Assembly: GCA_022495005.1 (NCBI GenBank)
Contig: JAGYXB010000606.1
Span: 372,001-436,000, forward strand
DNA from: Rhyacophila brunnea
Lineage: Eukaryota; Arthropoda; Insecta; Trichoptera; Rhyacophilidae
DNA length: 64,000 nucleotides
Direction: 5' to 3'
Below, piece by piece: positions 31,110-43,094 of this stretch. The position numbers and the translations under genes were made by a program. The number at the start of each line of letters is the position of its first letter. The stretch's first letter is position 1. Under the pieces are notes generated by a model. The model saw only the letters and a list, made by a program, of their open reading frames with translations. It did no database searches and was not told the origin of the DNA.

Positions 31110-33035
31110 ATATATTTTTTCTAGTAGGTACTCTAGCATATTTTTTCAAATTATGTATATTTAAAATATATGTGTATTTAAAAATACTACATCTGGCAAG
31201 AAAAACGCTAAGTTGGCATCGCCGATTCTACGGAACTCTTCGGTTTTCGGACATTTGTAAAAATTTATTGCAAATTCACTTTGTAGTCGTTTACAATTTT
31301 TTTAAACTTCTAGAAAATCATTTAAACAAAGCAGTGCACAAAAGCTATACACTTTAAAAATGCGTGTTTTCCTGCTAATTACTATTTATATTAATATGTT
31401 ATCTTAAATATCTTTAATAGCTGTCAACGACTACTATCTGAGATGTTTGTGTATTTTGTGTCATCGACGCCGCGCTGTCATATCTTTTAGACATCTTTTA
31501 AATAACATCGCGTTCCATTCCATTCACTTTAATAATTTGTGATATTTTTTGCATTCCCGGAGGGAGTCTGAATCCGTGGATCCCCCATCGTCTACGCACT
31601 TGGATGTGTTTGTTTTTTAACAAAAATTTGTATAAAGAAAACGTTGAAGTGGTCAATAATCACAGACCGCGATAAATTTCAATGAAATTGAAAATTCCAC
31701 ATATTACTATGGCCCGCATTTTCTGTAGCTTACTGATTCCGAACAACTTTGGTTATATTTTATAACACCATAATTTCAAGAGACTCTGTTTTCCTTCCAC
31801 TCGCGGACGACTTCCAGTGCCAAGTTAGACTTTTACCCGCACAAAAAAAAACTGTAAACTTTTCCCGCTAGATACGACTTACGTCACAGGCTAACCGCTC
31901 ACCAGTTGGGTGTCTGTTAGACTGTGATGTTCAAACAAATGTCTGAGGATATTTTGGGAAGGAAATAGTTTCGTAGGTTACAGCCTAGCCGTCGAGAATT
32001 CAGCGGTTCTAAATTCCTTTATTTGTCAATAAATATCTCACTGTAGAGGCTCTGTAGCTATAAAAGCTGACGACAATTGGATAAAGTTTACTGTTTCTAT
32101 TTGAAAAAGCAGTAGATACGTAATTGTTTTATCTGCCTAGATGCCTATTTCATCGATCCATCGCAATCCACTTTGAGAATAACACAAACATATCTCGGAC
32201 TGAAAGGTATACTGGGGTTATTTGACAAACGCAATTCAGAAGAGTAAAATATTTTTTTCTCCCATCATTTGTGTAATTAATGACAATATCGGTAAATTGA
32301 CGGTATCAACAAAAATTTTCAAAAACACCTTATTTTATATAGGTGGAGTAGAACATCTGTTAATAGTGTAAATACATATCGTCGTCGCGCTTACAAAATC
32401 CGCTATGTAATCAAACACAACTTTTCAGGAGAAGGAAAAAACTGATTTACTCAACAATGCCTCACGTTTTTTAAAGTTACATTAGATTATAATAAACAGT
32501 TGTATAACCTACCTACTTACCGGGCTTTTAAAATGAACACTCTTTTTTAAGTAAACACAAATGATTGTGCAATGTAATGTAATTTTACACTTTTTTATTG
32601 CTTAAATATTATTTGTAGACAAACTTAAATAATCCGCTATGTGCACTAGCGCTGATAGTAAAAGGCGCATTCTGAAGCAAAGGTCAGTGCAAAATCTGTC
32701 ATGTGTCATTAACAGGCGCAATTTATAGTAACTTTTTTTTACTTTAAAATGCGATATGTGACCGGAATATTCATAGCGTATTTTGCAAGCCATTTTTAAG
32801 TGAAAATACATAGCTTATTTTGCATTTTTTCTAAACTAGCGTTGATATTAGAAAACGGGTTTTACAGGCCCGTCCGTCGCGTCTCATTCTATCACATACC
32901 GTAAAAATGTAAAAACGCAAAAAAAATGTTTGTCGGATTTTGCAGGCGCAACGACGATATGTAAATAATTGTAAACAGATAGTGAGCCTCAAAACAATAT
33001 ATTATTGTGTGTTCTCCGGTATGCCGTTAATATTA
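31110..33035. other. Long stretch without recognisable feature
   Basis: Moderately AT-rich. Short frames (31172-31357, 32602-32811 minus) have no domain. A GC-richer patch at 31540-31610 and 31790-31920 shows no frame of note. No RNA gene or repeat partner was seen. Confidence 0.4.
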
Positions 33036-33041
33036 CAGAAT

Positions 33042-33368
33042 AATTACAAGATAAAAATAACGTTTTCAAATTTTCTGTTGAATCATATAGGACCCTGTAT
33101 GCCGATGCTAGGACCCCCTAGCAACCAATAATGGCATCGAAATAACTTTTCTTACAAAACAGAATTAACTAAAAATGAATTCAATTCTACTTAAAGATGG
33201 CTAAAAGTATTTAAAAAATGCATTGGCATCGTGTTCTGATATTTATTCTAAAAGTTTCAAATGTCTAGCTAGTCGGGAAGTTAGTTAAAAATCGATTGCA
33301 AGATTTGTACCGGACAAACAACCACAGGACAAATAAGAATACGACCTAAGAAAAACGTTGTAATAAAA
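33042..33368 (+). repeat. Dispersed repeat family D, copy 3 (internal deletion)
   Basis: Starts ATTACAAGATAAAAATAACG, jumps from AATTTTCTGTTGAATCATAT to GCTAGGACCCCCTAGCAACC, then follows the family to AAGAAAAACGTTGTAA. About 150 bp of the middle is missing relative to the copy at 46181. Confidence 0.8.
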
Positions 33369-33444
33369 TAATTCTATATTTTAGTATATACGTAAAGTGT
33401 TCATAAGATCTAAAACCGCGTGGTACCATCGCCTTTCACTTAGG

Positions 33445-33986
33445 GATTGCAATACCGAATGAATATATCAATACCTGTATTCGTCAAAACATATTAGAGA
33501 AACAAAGAAGTAGGTACCTACCAATACATATAACTATTAAAATATATTTAAAACACTATTTTATAGCAACCTAAAGTACCTACCTACATGTATTATGTCG
33601 ACCTTTGTAAATATGTATAGATCATAATATTTTAGAACTGTCAATTTTTACAAATACTATAACTCCGGGTACAGAAAAATCTCTTTAAAATTCAACCTTT
33701 ATTGGATATACTATCAATATAGAATAATTGGAAATATTTGCCTTAAATGATTTATTTTTCGAAATATGTTAATTCATCGCAACAATTCCATAAGTATGTT
33801 TGAGGGATTTTGTTTTAATGTTACACAACTTTTGTTGGTTTCTATTTGTGTATTGGTAGCATACAACTTATACACTAAATTTAATATACAATATAATAAC
33901 AAATAATGAAAAAATAACGTTAAATTCATTTTTGAAAAACATATTGGTACATATGTGATTACCGAAAATACCGGTATTTTGAATAC
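33445..33986. mobile_element. Decayed TIR element TAGGGATTGCAATACCG
   Basis: Left TAGGGATTGCAATACCG; right ACCGGTATTTTGAATACTCTA reads inverted as TAGAGTATTCAAAATACCGG, a partial match. It shares the left end with 25366. The target duplication is not evident, and it is AT-rich inside. Confidence 0.45.
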
Positions 33987-34199
33987 TCTAATAACTCACC
34001 ATTGTTAATCTGCTAATGTGTTTTATTTTTCACTTTATTTAGCATTCATATTGAGTCATACCTTACCACGGTAAAGAAATATTTGTTTTGCCGCCAAAAT
34101 AATTAAATAATTTGTCGCACATATTAACTGTTATTACTCCATTATTTAGTTTTTATAACGTACATAGACTTGCTAATAATTTAATAAACTATTTTTTTT

Positions 34200-34280
34200 A
34201 TTCACCCGACTGGACTTGCACCTATATCCGCTGGATTGACGCTAGTGTGCTTTTCCAATTACGCTACGGACATCCTACTT
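34200..34280 (-). repeat. SINE3-like tRNA-derived fragment
   Basis: As complement of CACCCGACTGGACTTGCACC, TATATCCGCTGGATTGACGC and TAGTGTGCTTTTCCAATTAC it matches 62343-62425. The tRNA-like order (TAGC...GG, TTCAAGTCCC) is visible in the better copy. Confidence 0.5.
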
Positions 34281-34289
34281 AATCAGGAC

Positions 34290-34795
34290 GTAGTTAGTGT
34301 TTATATGCACGAGATGTTTTCAAATTATGTATAAAATATTAAAGTTTTAGTCAATTTTAATATTAATTATATCCTTTGTAAAGATAAAAATACGAGTCAT
34401 AATTTCCACGAGACCCGTGACCGCGCCTTTCAACAGTGAAATTAATAAGATTTCCAACGAAGCCGGAACTCAGATAATGTCTTTTCCTTTGAATGAATGA
34501 ATATAAAATATGAAACCTCACTTAATCTCACTAAGGCTGTTTCATACTAAGCTTTTTCTTCGCGAGAAATATTTCATGTCTTATTTAATTTTTAGTCCGT
34601 GAATGCAAATAGCCTACAGCCTGCCAGACTATCTTTTGAAACTGTAAGAGAAATATATTATTAATCTCACGTTGACTACGGGTTTAATTTGATAGAAATA
34701 GATGTAACATTGATTAAAATTGATAGTAAAGATTGTAATAATCCTTCGTTAATGAAAAATAAAACTAAATAAATCAAAAATGTTGAATAATATAT
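34290..34795. other. No gene recognised
   Basis: AT-rich; no supported feature. Confidence 0.4.
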
Positions 34796-34805
34796 CAGTC
34801 TGTAT

Positions 34806-35543
34806 CATTGCCCCCTCAGAAGGGGGCTGACAGGCTGACTGTCTAGCCTAGGGCCTGGCGTGGGTTACATGTAAATTGTACGTAAAACATTTCACCGTGG
34901 CACAGTTAGCCGTGAGCTCTCTATCGGAAAGAGATGACCGTATACTATACAGTCTTCAATGTAATTTGATTCAATATGAACATTAATTCAATTTTCATAG
35001 CTGATATTGGCAAGATTCATGAATTCAGGAATGAAAACCAACCTAACCTAACCTAACCTAAAAAATAATCCAATATATCGGCTATTTTTAAAATTTGTTT
35101 GCTGCTGGCGTCGTGTAAAGTATAAACCGATAAGAACCATGTTTCATTTAGACATGAAGAAAGAAGTTGGGCGGTCTTTAATATACGGACATCTATTTTC
35201 CGATACAACATTTCACGGTGAAGTGTTATACGGCGAACTGCATACGTAAAGGTTTCCGGACACGCCCGGCGTCACGTATCGATCAACAAAGTTAGGTACA
35301 AAGGCAGCACAAATTTGCTCTAATTGTCAAAAAAATTATGGTTGTGTGATGTAATTTTTGATTATTATTTGTCAATATTCGACAGCTTCATAATTCAAGT
35401 GGATGTATTAAAAAAATACAAAAAAATCGCTAAAATACACTGACTACCCTTAATTATTTACACTGCCTTTAACCTTGGTGATGGGTAGAGGGGTCCGCCA
35501 AAGATCCTAGTATGAGGGCCCGCTTCAGGACGTGAGGGCCATG
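34806..35543. mobile_element. CATGGCCCC hAT-like MITE, copy 2, with internal insert
   Basis: Exact 8-bp target duplication GTCTGTAT at 34798-34805 and 35544-35551. Left end CATTGCCCCCTCAGAAGGGG, right end (inverted) CATGGCCCTCACGTCCTGAA. Compared with 43784-44179, about 440 bp at roughly 34860-35300 is extra; it includes CCAACCTAACCTAACCTAAC and the arm AATAATCCAATATATCGGCT of the TTAGG MITE. Confidence 0.85.
34995..35110. repeat. TTAGG MITE arm with (CCTAA)4
   Basis: CCAACCTAACCTAACCTAAC next to AATAATCCAATATATCGGC. Same order as 8868-8990. Confidence 0.7.
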
Positions 35544-35551
35544 GTCTGTAT

Positions 35552-37455
35552 ATAAGAAAGTGAATCTTAATACACTCAGCCTAATAAATAATAATGTGTG
35601 TACATGTTATTTCGCACTACACGACGTGTGCTCTAATATTTGTCTATCTCTAATGCCGATTGTTCAATATAACAACACAATACATAGTACTGAGAGGAAC
35701 GGGATCTAGAGACCTTCACCCAGTAGTGTAACGATACAGCCCGATGATAATATGACGACATAAATAGATTTATATCTGTCATAAATTTTGATAAACGATT
35801 AACCGCACATGATCAGAAGGTTTTAATCAGTGAAGATATCATTTTGTGACTTATCAATAAAGTAAGACAGCAAAACGCATAGAGTATGCGGGTAAATATC
35901 GATGTTTAACATGGTGTATATCTGAAATTGTCAATTGGTTTTTTTTAATATAACTATATTAAGCGAAAGACATTTTAGGAGTGTATAAATTGAAATTAAA
36001 TTATAAAAAATCATCAAAGTGGCGTCTAAATAAGACATTAGTGAATTATCCAAAACGACGATAATTCCACGTTTAAAAAATACCTTGTATTAGTATGTTT
36101 TATATCCTATGAACTATCATTATTTGGAACTCGTTATTCTTCTTCCGAAGTTGATAAACCCCAAATCCTGGTCTTCCGACAATTTTCATCATACCTACGT
36201 GTTTGATGAGAATTATTTTTAAAATACATGTATTTTGCAGAGCTAAACAATCACGTTAAATCATACTTAACAGTATAATGTAAGTAACAGTCGCTATATT
36301 TTAATTAATTTATTTATTATAAGCATTACATTTTTAATAAATTTATAATTTAATAAAAAATGCCTCAATATTATAATATCATATTATTTTAGTCAACACA
36401 AATGCAGTGATCAATTAATTATCCTCATGTACGCATTAACGATGGGTTTTTTTAATATCTTAATTTTTAGCTCTCTTACACAGTAATCAAATATATCAAG
36501 TAGCTTAGATACTTTTATCTAATTCCTAAATATTTCGATTATTGAAAATTTTGTTTTTATTTAATTTTCAATTAAGGCAGCGCAGTGCGTTAATGCATAA
36601 CGCGATCGAAATTGTCTGTCAGAAACCTATGCTACACAGGAAACTTACTAAGAATTGTAAATAATTCTCCTTTAAAAAAATAATTGCCAGGAGTACAGAA
36701 ACGTACAAGAGGTATCATAAACAATTCCATATTCAAGTTGGTTTATAGGTACTACAAAGTACAACGAACCACGCGCATGTATCATTAATATTGAAAATAA
36801 TAATTTCGTAAGTAGCCCCAGACGAAGTTTTATAACACACAATTCAGTTTACTTTATGTTTTTTCATATATTTATTATCAAGAGAGCTGGTTTCCCTTTG
36901 GTACGATTTCCACGATCAAGCTAGTTAGTTTGCTAAGTACTCGGGAGCAATGCTTCCACTGGTTACTTTGATATGGAATATATATAATATTATTATATAA
37001 TTATATTTCAATCTTTATTTTTTAATACATCATCAGCAATCTCATATTAAATTCACATTATTATTTATATTACAATATTATTTACTCCATTATACTTATG
37101 TATTTCCAAGATTGAACGTAGATTTACAATACATTAAATGTCTTACTTAAATAGTATAAAATATTATACTAGATTTATTTTTGACTTTTGGATTTTCAAT
37201 TGGTACTCAAAAGTATTGCAACACCATTTAAAATTTTGCCTGTTTTGTTAATTTTAAGGTTATTTATAATTAAATTTAACATATTCAAGAAATAAAAAGC
37301 ACATGAAATACTTAACATATTATATTTTATTGAAATTTTAGATCTAGAGACATAAATGTTGACAATTAATTATGTTTTTTAGTGATATATTACAAAACAA
37401 TTTCTCTCCTTCTTTATGCATAAATGAACATTACTCTTATCACAGTAATGTGTTT
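35552..37455. other. Long AT-rich stretch without recognisable feature
   Basis: No frame above about 60 codons of note, no RNA gene, no TIR pair noticed. Composition is strongly AT, especially 36280-37420. Confidence 0.45.
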
Positions 37456-37460
37456 TTTTA

Positions 37461-38180
37461 TTACATAGGTATATTATTTTTACATCTTTTCGCTTCTTTA
37501 CTCTGGTCCAGATGTAGCATATGATCAATGCGGTCATACTGGACTTCAGGAATCGGTTTTACCTCTTCGTTTGGTTTCCTAGCCTTTTTTTGAGGCTCAC
37601 TATAACAAATATCACCAGGGCGGCCAGGTTTTTTATTTATAGTTTTATTGGCCTTTACCATTGACCCTGACAGCCTCATGCGGAAGCCATAAATCCATCT
37701 CGTCTTCGCCATCGCTTTCTAATGGCATTATATATCGGCCAAACCTAGAAAACTCTGTCGGTTTGTGCACGACTTCTCGACGGTACCACAGGTGTTGGAA
37801 TATCTCCCAGTTCATCATCAGACAAATCAAGCAGCATCTCATCACACAGAGAGTGAAGAGGAGACGTTGGACCTGGCTCGGCCACGTGCTGCGGATGCCA
37901 GAAGAGAACTTCAACCTGGTTTGCCTGTTCTTCAAGCAGACCGGATTCCGGCATCCTGGAAGGCCGCTAAATACTATCTATAGAGTGTATACGGCGGAGC
38001 TACGGGATACTGGTTTGACCTGGAATGAAGCAAGAAGACTGGCGACAGGGATTCTTGGAGGCGCCGCGTGATGTCCATTTGCTCCAACTAAGAGGCGGAT
38101 ATGGCCGAAGAAGAAGAAGAACTTTTGTCCAACATCTCTAAAAGCTTCTCCATATCTTCTTCATTGGTAGGATCATTCAT
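37461..38180 (-). pseudogene. piggyBac-like transposase, internally deleted relic
   Basis: Minus strand. The start at 38180 gives an acidic N-terminus (MNDPTNEEDMEKLLEMLDKS) that is cut at 38121 by a LINE fragment. It resumes at about 37845 with DEMLLDLSDDELGDIPTPVV and, after a frameshift near 37780, reaches SDGEDEMDLWLPHEAVRVNG. The frame then jumps to a C-terminal segment: GRPGDICYSEPQKKARKPNE, IPEVQYDRIDHMLHLDQ, KRCKN, which is how piggyBac transposases lead into their cysteine-rich end. The DDD catalytic core and the final Cys cluster are missing. The family assignment rests on these end motifs. Confidence 0.6.
37850..38120 (+). pseudogene. LINE C-terminal fragment inserted in the piggyBac relic
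   Basis: Plus-strand codons RRRWTWLGHVLRMPEENF, then GFRHPGRPLNTIYRVYTAEL and TWNEARRLATG, are the classic post-RT tail (W-LGHVLRMP) of RTE/Jockey-like proteins. The 3' end reads CGGATATGGCCGAAGAAGAA. Sister fragments are at 7984, 30808 and 62960. It interrupts the N-terminus of the opposite-strand transposase, so it arrived later. Confidence 0.75.
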
Positions 38181-38255
38181 TTTTGCTGAATGAAAGGTGT
38201 TTTATAGCAATATATAACACTTCTGCATTCGGCATATTATATAGTGACGTTGGGA

Positions 38256-38300
38256 CCAATTGTGCATAATTATGCACATTGTCATGTTATTTACATGACC
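38256..38300. repeat. Perfect palindrome GTGCATAATTATGCAC
   Basis: 16-bp perfect palindrome at about 38262-38277. A related GTGTGCATAATTCTGCACAC is at 39547-39566. They might be sub-terminal motifs of the piggyBac-like element, but no TTAA flank was confirmed. Confidence 0.45.
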
Positions 38301-38304
38301 ACAC

Positions 38305-38660
38305 TTTATTATGCTGGCAACACGACGCAAAAAGACTACCTCACGACGCATGCGCGCGCCGAATAGTTTGAACAAAGTTCGGTTGAACTATTTCCGGCGC
38401 CAAAAAGCGGCACGGCTTTTTAACTTGAAGCAGGAGATACAATCGCCCTCTCAGTTTCTAACGTCCGATCGATCAACAGCTCTCCGTCTCTGGCTCTCGA
38501 ACGATTATCATGGCACTCGTTTTCTGGTCGCCAGCCGAAGGACGTCCCTCTCAGGTTATTGAAACCGAAGGAAGCCCATGGCCCTGAAACCCTTGACGAC
38601 ACACGATGGAGGGTCACTCCTCGATTCCGCCTTGGAAGGAATCGAGGACGAAAGGAGCTG
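38305..38660. other. GC-rich unexplained segment
   Basis: Distinctly GC-richer than its surroundings, with overlapping 83-codon (38311-38562, plus) and 65-codon (38420-38617, minus) frames. Neither product is recognised. It could be a transposon 5' region upstream of the piggyBac relic. Confidence 0.35.
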
Positions 38661-38669
38661 AGGTCATTT

Positions 38670-40730
38670 TTTTTAACGTGGTATTTATTTTAATCCATTA
38701 CGTTACGCTCCACCGAAACTAGTATATTTTACCTGTGATAAATTAACTAAATTATTTTATGGTAGGCGCGCGTTACAATTAATTAATTATACACCTTTAT
38801 ATTTACACTCTCGCCTGCTAGTTTTTTTTATACATCAATTATACCTCTGTTAAAATTTAATACCCGCGTTTTATTTAATTACCTTTATTATTGTCTCTAT
38901 GCAATTCATAGAGTGGCACTCAAACCGATCTATTCATAATTGTATTTTTATGTATTTTATATTACAGGAATAACCGAATGAGTAACTCGCAACCGACAGG
39001 TAACTGAGGTTTTGGAGGTAATGTCAAGAATCCCACGACCCTGCATCCCGCATCTCATTGCTCTGCCGCACTCCTATCCCATCCCATTCCTAGCCCATAT
39101 CCATCCTCCCCATACCCAGGCGCACCTGCCTTTCCCTCCTAATTCCCATCCAAATCACATCCTTTCCTACAATCCTACCCACCTTCCACTCCTTTTTTCC
39201 TACGTTACAACATGTAAATTCAAAAGTCTGTGAAATATTATTTTACTTATATTTTGTTTAATTTATGTTTTCAACCTGTCGTTTATATATATTATTCCAT
39301 GTGTTAATTGATATCTAATGCTTAACGATCCTTTAAATTGAGTTTATCATAATAAAATGTACTGACCTGGAACGCTGTTCAATGTCAGTGCAAAAAAGGT
39401 TTCATATTCGATCATTGTCTGTTTATCATTCATAGATGGAGTTACTTGTTCCATTTATAACAAAGAGTATTAGTTGATCGAAAATCACATAGATAGTGAA
39501 GTTTTAATAAACGAAAAATGAATATTTTATGAAGGTTTAAAATAAGTGTGCATAATTCTGCACACGGGGTCTGTATGCTACGTGTCTATCTGCTTAAGGA
39601 CGCAGGCAATCAAATTATAATACATACAAATTTTAAATTTAAAAAAATAAAATTTAAAATTTATATTAAGTAATATAAAAAAAAAAAAAAAAAATTTTAA
39701 TTATTTTTCTTAAGAAGGTAGGCTTTAAGGGGGTCTCTTCGCTACTACTAACTGTCTGCAGGCTAAGTTACAAAAATTAAAATTTTCATTTTTAGTTTTT
39801 AAAAAATATTTTTTCATAGCATCGTTAAAGCGTAATGTATAATAATGAAATAACACTTACTTTTAATTTTGTATTTACTTTTTGAGATAAAGTTGTAACT
39901 TTCAAAATATGTACTTATAGAAGAAAAAAATTGGAACCTTTTAAAAGAGTCAGAAAGGATTGTGTTCCTAAAATAGTACTAGAAATACTCGCTTTTATCT
40001 TTCGGCACTAAACTTTAATCCAATTTCATGTTTATTATCTCCACTTAGCTTTCTGCATTTGGAGATTTTTTACTGACTCACTTCTCGTTTCTCTACTCCC
40101 TGCAGAAACTTTTTTCTAATTCACATTGCTTGTTTTTTTACGTCTCGATGGTTTTATATTCGGTCAATTAAAATCAATTTATTTTTCAATATTTTAATGT
40201 TATTACAAACTTCCAGTAGCGAAAGGTGCTAATTAAGGGATGATAGGATGTGATAGGTAACCGAAAAAAGTCCCGGAAAAATCTATAGCCTCATTAGTTA
40301 AAGTATTTAGACTGTTATAACAATAACTGTGTAAATAACATAGCCATATACAATTTGAGTAAAAGTAGGTGTAGTCTTCGGACGCACATTTATATTTACA
40401 TGTATGTATATAATATTATAATGAAAGAGACATTCCAACAATAACAAATTACATTTTTAAAAAAATATCCTAAGCCATTGTTTTTTAGTAGAAGATTCGA
40501 TATACTATGATACAATATATCTATGTTTAAGTAAATTCTAAATTAAATATTTAGAAGCAAGTGGATGTGTTGGTATTTTTTATCTTTGAAATGTCTAGGT
40601 TATTAAAATCTATTTTTCTTAAGAAGGTATGGTTTAAATATTCGCCTGTATACATTATTCACCATTGAAATCTTGTCAGTATATAAAGAAAAATATCTTT
40701 GAATAAGAGTGGAAACAATTTTTTACTTAT
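38670..40730. other. No gene recognised
   Basis: Holds a pyrimidine-rich tract at 39030-39205 (CCATCCCATTCC type words), an A18 run at about 39671-39689, and otherwise AT-rich sequence. A 73-codon frame at 39012-39233 is the pyrimidine tract read through and is not a credible gene. Confidence 0.4.
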
Positions 40731-40735
40731 TTTAT

Positions 40736-40870
40736 TATTATTATTTAATACTACAACAGGCCACGAGGCCTAATAACAATGGTGCACCTAGATCATGAAA
40801 CAGTAAAGCAGTAGTAGTACCTAGTGAATCAAACACCAGGCATGAGAAATTCACAAACCCACTTTTCTGG
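40736..40870 (-). repeat. SINE2 3' fragment
   Basis: AATACTACAACAGGCCACGA and GGCCTAATAACAATGG match, with changes, the 3' tail at 9545-9575 (AATACTACAACCTGCCAAGA, GCCCAATGACAGT). The tRNA-like head is missing. Confidence 0.5.
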
Positions 40871-41037
40871 CAATCCATAAAACTCACATGACAACCAGTG
40901 GCTTACTCATAGAAGCGGAAAGATTACAAAGAAACTCATGGATATATAGCTGATGACTTCGAAATAAGCCAGACATATCGGTCAGCAAGTGTAACCGCTG
41001 AAGTGTGAAAAGGCGCTCTTCACTCGAGCATATAACC

Positions 41038-41272
41038 CGACCATATCCGATCCTAATAGGATCATATGGGCCTCCACAGAGTAGAGGTTTGTATTAACAG
41101 ATTTTGCTTTTTACAAGAAATGGATGTCAGCCACTTGCTCAACCTATTAGGTCCATACCCTGACTCTCACACAAATTGAAAAACAATAATATGTGTACTT
41201 GCCAGACCCAGTATTCGAACCTGGGACCCACGTCGTTATAGTCCAACGCTTAAGCCACGCGGCCACCGCGGG
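41038..41272 (-). repeat. tRNA SINE1, copy 4
   Basis: Minus orientation, nearly full length: CGACCATATCCGATCCTAAT, GTCAGCCACTTGCTCAACCT, complement B box GTATTCGAACC (about 41212-41222), head CAACGCTTAAGCCACGCGGC. Confidence 0.85.
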
Positions 41273-41378
41273 TAAGAGCATATACATAACTTGAAATTAA
41301 CCTACCTAGCTGCGACTTTTCTCTCATCTAAATATTACTAATTATGTACCTGTGAAATGTCAAAAATATTATTTATTT

Positions 41379-41850
41379 TACCACGTTTTTATTAGCTCGT
41401 ATTCTTGTTTGTCCAGTACAAATTTTTTCTTGTTTGTCCAATACAAATCTTGCTCAACTAACTTTCCGACTAGCTAGACATTTAAAACTTTTAGAATACA
41501 TCAGAACACGATGACAATGCATTCTTTTAATACTTTTAGCCATCTTTGCAGCATTGAATTCATTGTCAGTTAATTTTGTTTTGTATAGAAAGTTATTTCG
41601 AAAAAAAAACATAAAAAGTAAAACACTATTATCGGTTGCTAAGGGGGTCTTAGCAACTAAATTATTAATATATACGTGCGTTACTATGGAAATCAATATG
41701 AAATGTCAAAATGACATTTCAGTATTCTATATTTATTCAGTATTTCTATCAAGTACAAAAAAAGGTATTTATTAATACATAGAATTTTCAACAGAAAATT
41801 TAAAAAACGTGGTATATAAAAGTTCTTTTTATCTTGTAATTATTTATTGT
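41379..41850 (-). repeat. Dispersed repeat family D, copy 4
   Basis: Inverted copy with TTTATTAGCTCGTATTCTTG at one end and AAAGTTCTTTTTATCTTGTA at the other. It has an internal duplication of TTGTTTGTCCARTACAAAT (41407-41450), and the region equivalent to the family hairpin is GGTTGCTAAGGGGGTCTTAG. Confidence 0.8.
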
Positions 41851-41854
41851 TTAC

Positions 41855-42460
41855 AATAAAAACAATCAGTCGATGTTCACTTATACTATAGTATCAAATT
41901 CATTCGACGTGACACGGAATAGAAATCTCTTCACATTTCTGAGTCCCTGGTATATATTTATATTCAGAAAACGCTTGGAAAATAGTTAAATTTTCTCACG
42001 CAGCCGTGCGTAATAATTGTATAGTTAGTGCGACCCACCGCCGAATTAACATAATTGCCAACCAGTTGTGGGCAACCTATCTTGGTTTCTGCTCCCCGGG
42101 TAGTTATTGCAACCCCTTTGCAATTACCTTTATAGGTTTTTTAAAAATACCATTTTTATTCGCAAACTTGCCGGGAATTTTAATGAGAATATTTAATTGA
42201 CTTTTATTTTCCGGGACATCAATTAATTAATTTTCAACGAGGATATTAGATATTATGAAAACAATGTATAGGTAGTACTAATTCAAACTACTGGGGAAAT
42301 AATAATTACTATTTAAATCAGACATGATTTCCAACAGAAAATGCTAATAAATCTTCAAATATTATCAAAGTATGAAAAGGAAATGCTGTCACTACAGCTG
42401 AGTGTGTTACATCGTTTTTCATTTTGATGGTCAGTGGCGGTTTTAGTGACGCAGAGACTG
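41855..42460. other. No gene recognised
   Basis: Two short frames (42006-42200 plus, 42355-42627 minus) show no domain. Nothing supported. Confidence 0.4.
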
Positions 42461-42463
42461 AGA

Positions 42464-43092
42464 GTGGGTCTGTTGTTTGGGCACCACATTAGTTGAAGTA
42501 TGGCCTTATGGTGAAGAGGGTACAGAAGAAATTCTTGAGACTCCTTTACTTGAGGTTGTATGGATACTATCCGTGACTTTATCCAACTGCCTTTCTCATG
42601 GGCATGCTTACATACTGCAGTCTGCAATTTAGAAGAAATCTTTATTTAGCTACGTATTTTTTTCGACTTATACGAGGTATAAATGTGAACTCTGCCATTC
42701 TGGGCAGTGTTGACCTGTGTGTCCCTGATAACTATCTTAGAAATAGAGACCACCAGTTGTTTATTCTCCCAGGGTGCAGAACCAACCTGCCACTGGTAAT
42801 GCCAATTGGGAGGGCGATAACTATGTTCAACGAAGTTGCTTCGGGTGTTGATATATTCCACCTACGTGAGAATGAGTTTAGGTGGACGTTGTTTCATAAA
42901 TTCTTAAAATAGGGTCTGCTTAACTCATCCGGTGTACTTCCTTGTACCTATCTAATTTATCTACTGTTCTATCTCTTTTTTTATGTAATACTGTTTTATA
43001 TGCCTTTGTTTCTAAATGTCATGTTGTGAACGTCTTAAACTTATAATTTGTAATGTCCACAATATGTAAAAAAAAAAAAAAAAAAAAATTAA
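42464..43092 (+). pseudogene. Jockey-like LINE 3' end, copy 2
   Basis: Begins at the same codon as the copy at 59191 (ACTGAGAGTGGGTCTGTTGT). It encodes the post-RT tail: SLQFRRNLYLATYFFRLIRG, DNYLRNRDHQLFILPGCRTN, GRAITMFNEVASGVDIFHLR, stop near 42912. A stop/shift near 42490-42530 breaks the frame. The 3' UTR has CATGTTGTGAACGTCTTAAA, then an A run (43070-43088) and ATTGAAATTAAATTGAAA. 5' truncation and A-rich tail are as expected for target-primed integration. Confidence 0.8.
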
Positions 43093-43094
43093 AT

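Noticed and set aside
35040..35061. True telomere or chromosome-fusion mark
   Set aside because: The CCTAA run is four units long and belongs to a dispersed repeat seen elsewhere in the window.
39012..39233. 73-codon proline/histidine-rich protein
   Set aside because: It is a pyrimidine-rich low-complexity tract (CCATCC-like words) read as codons.
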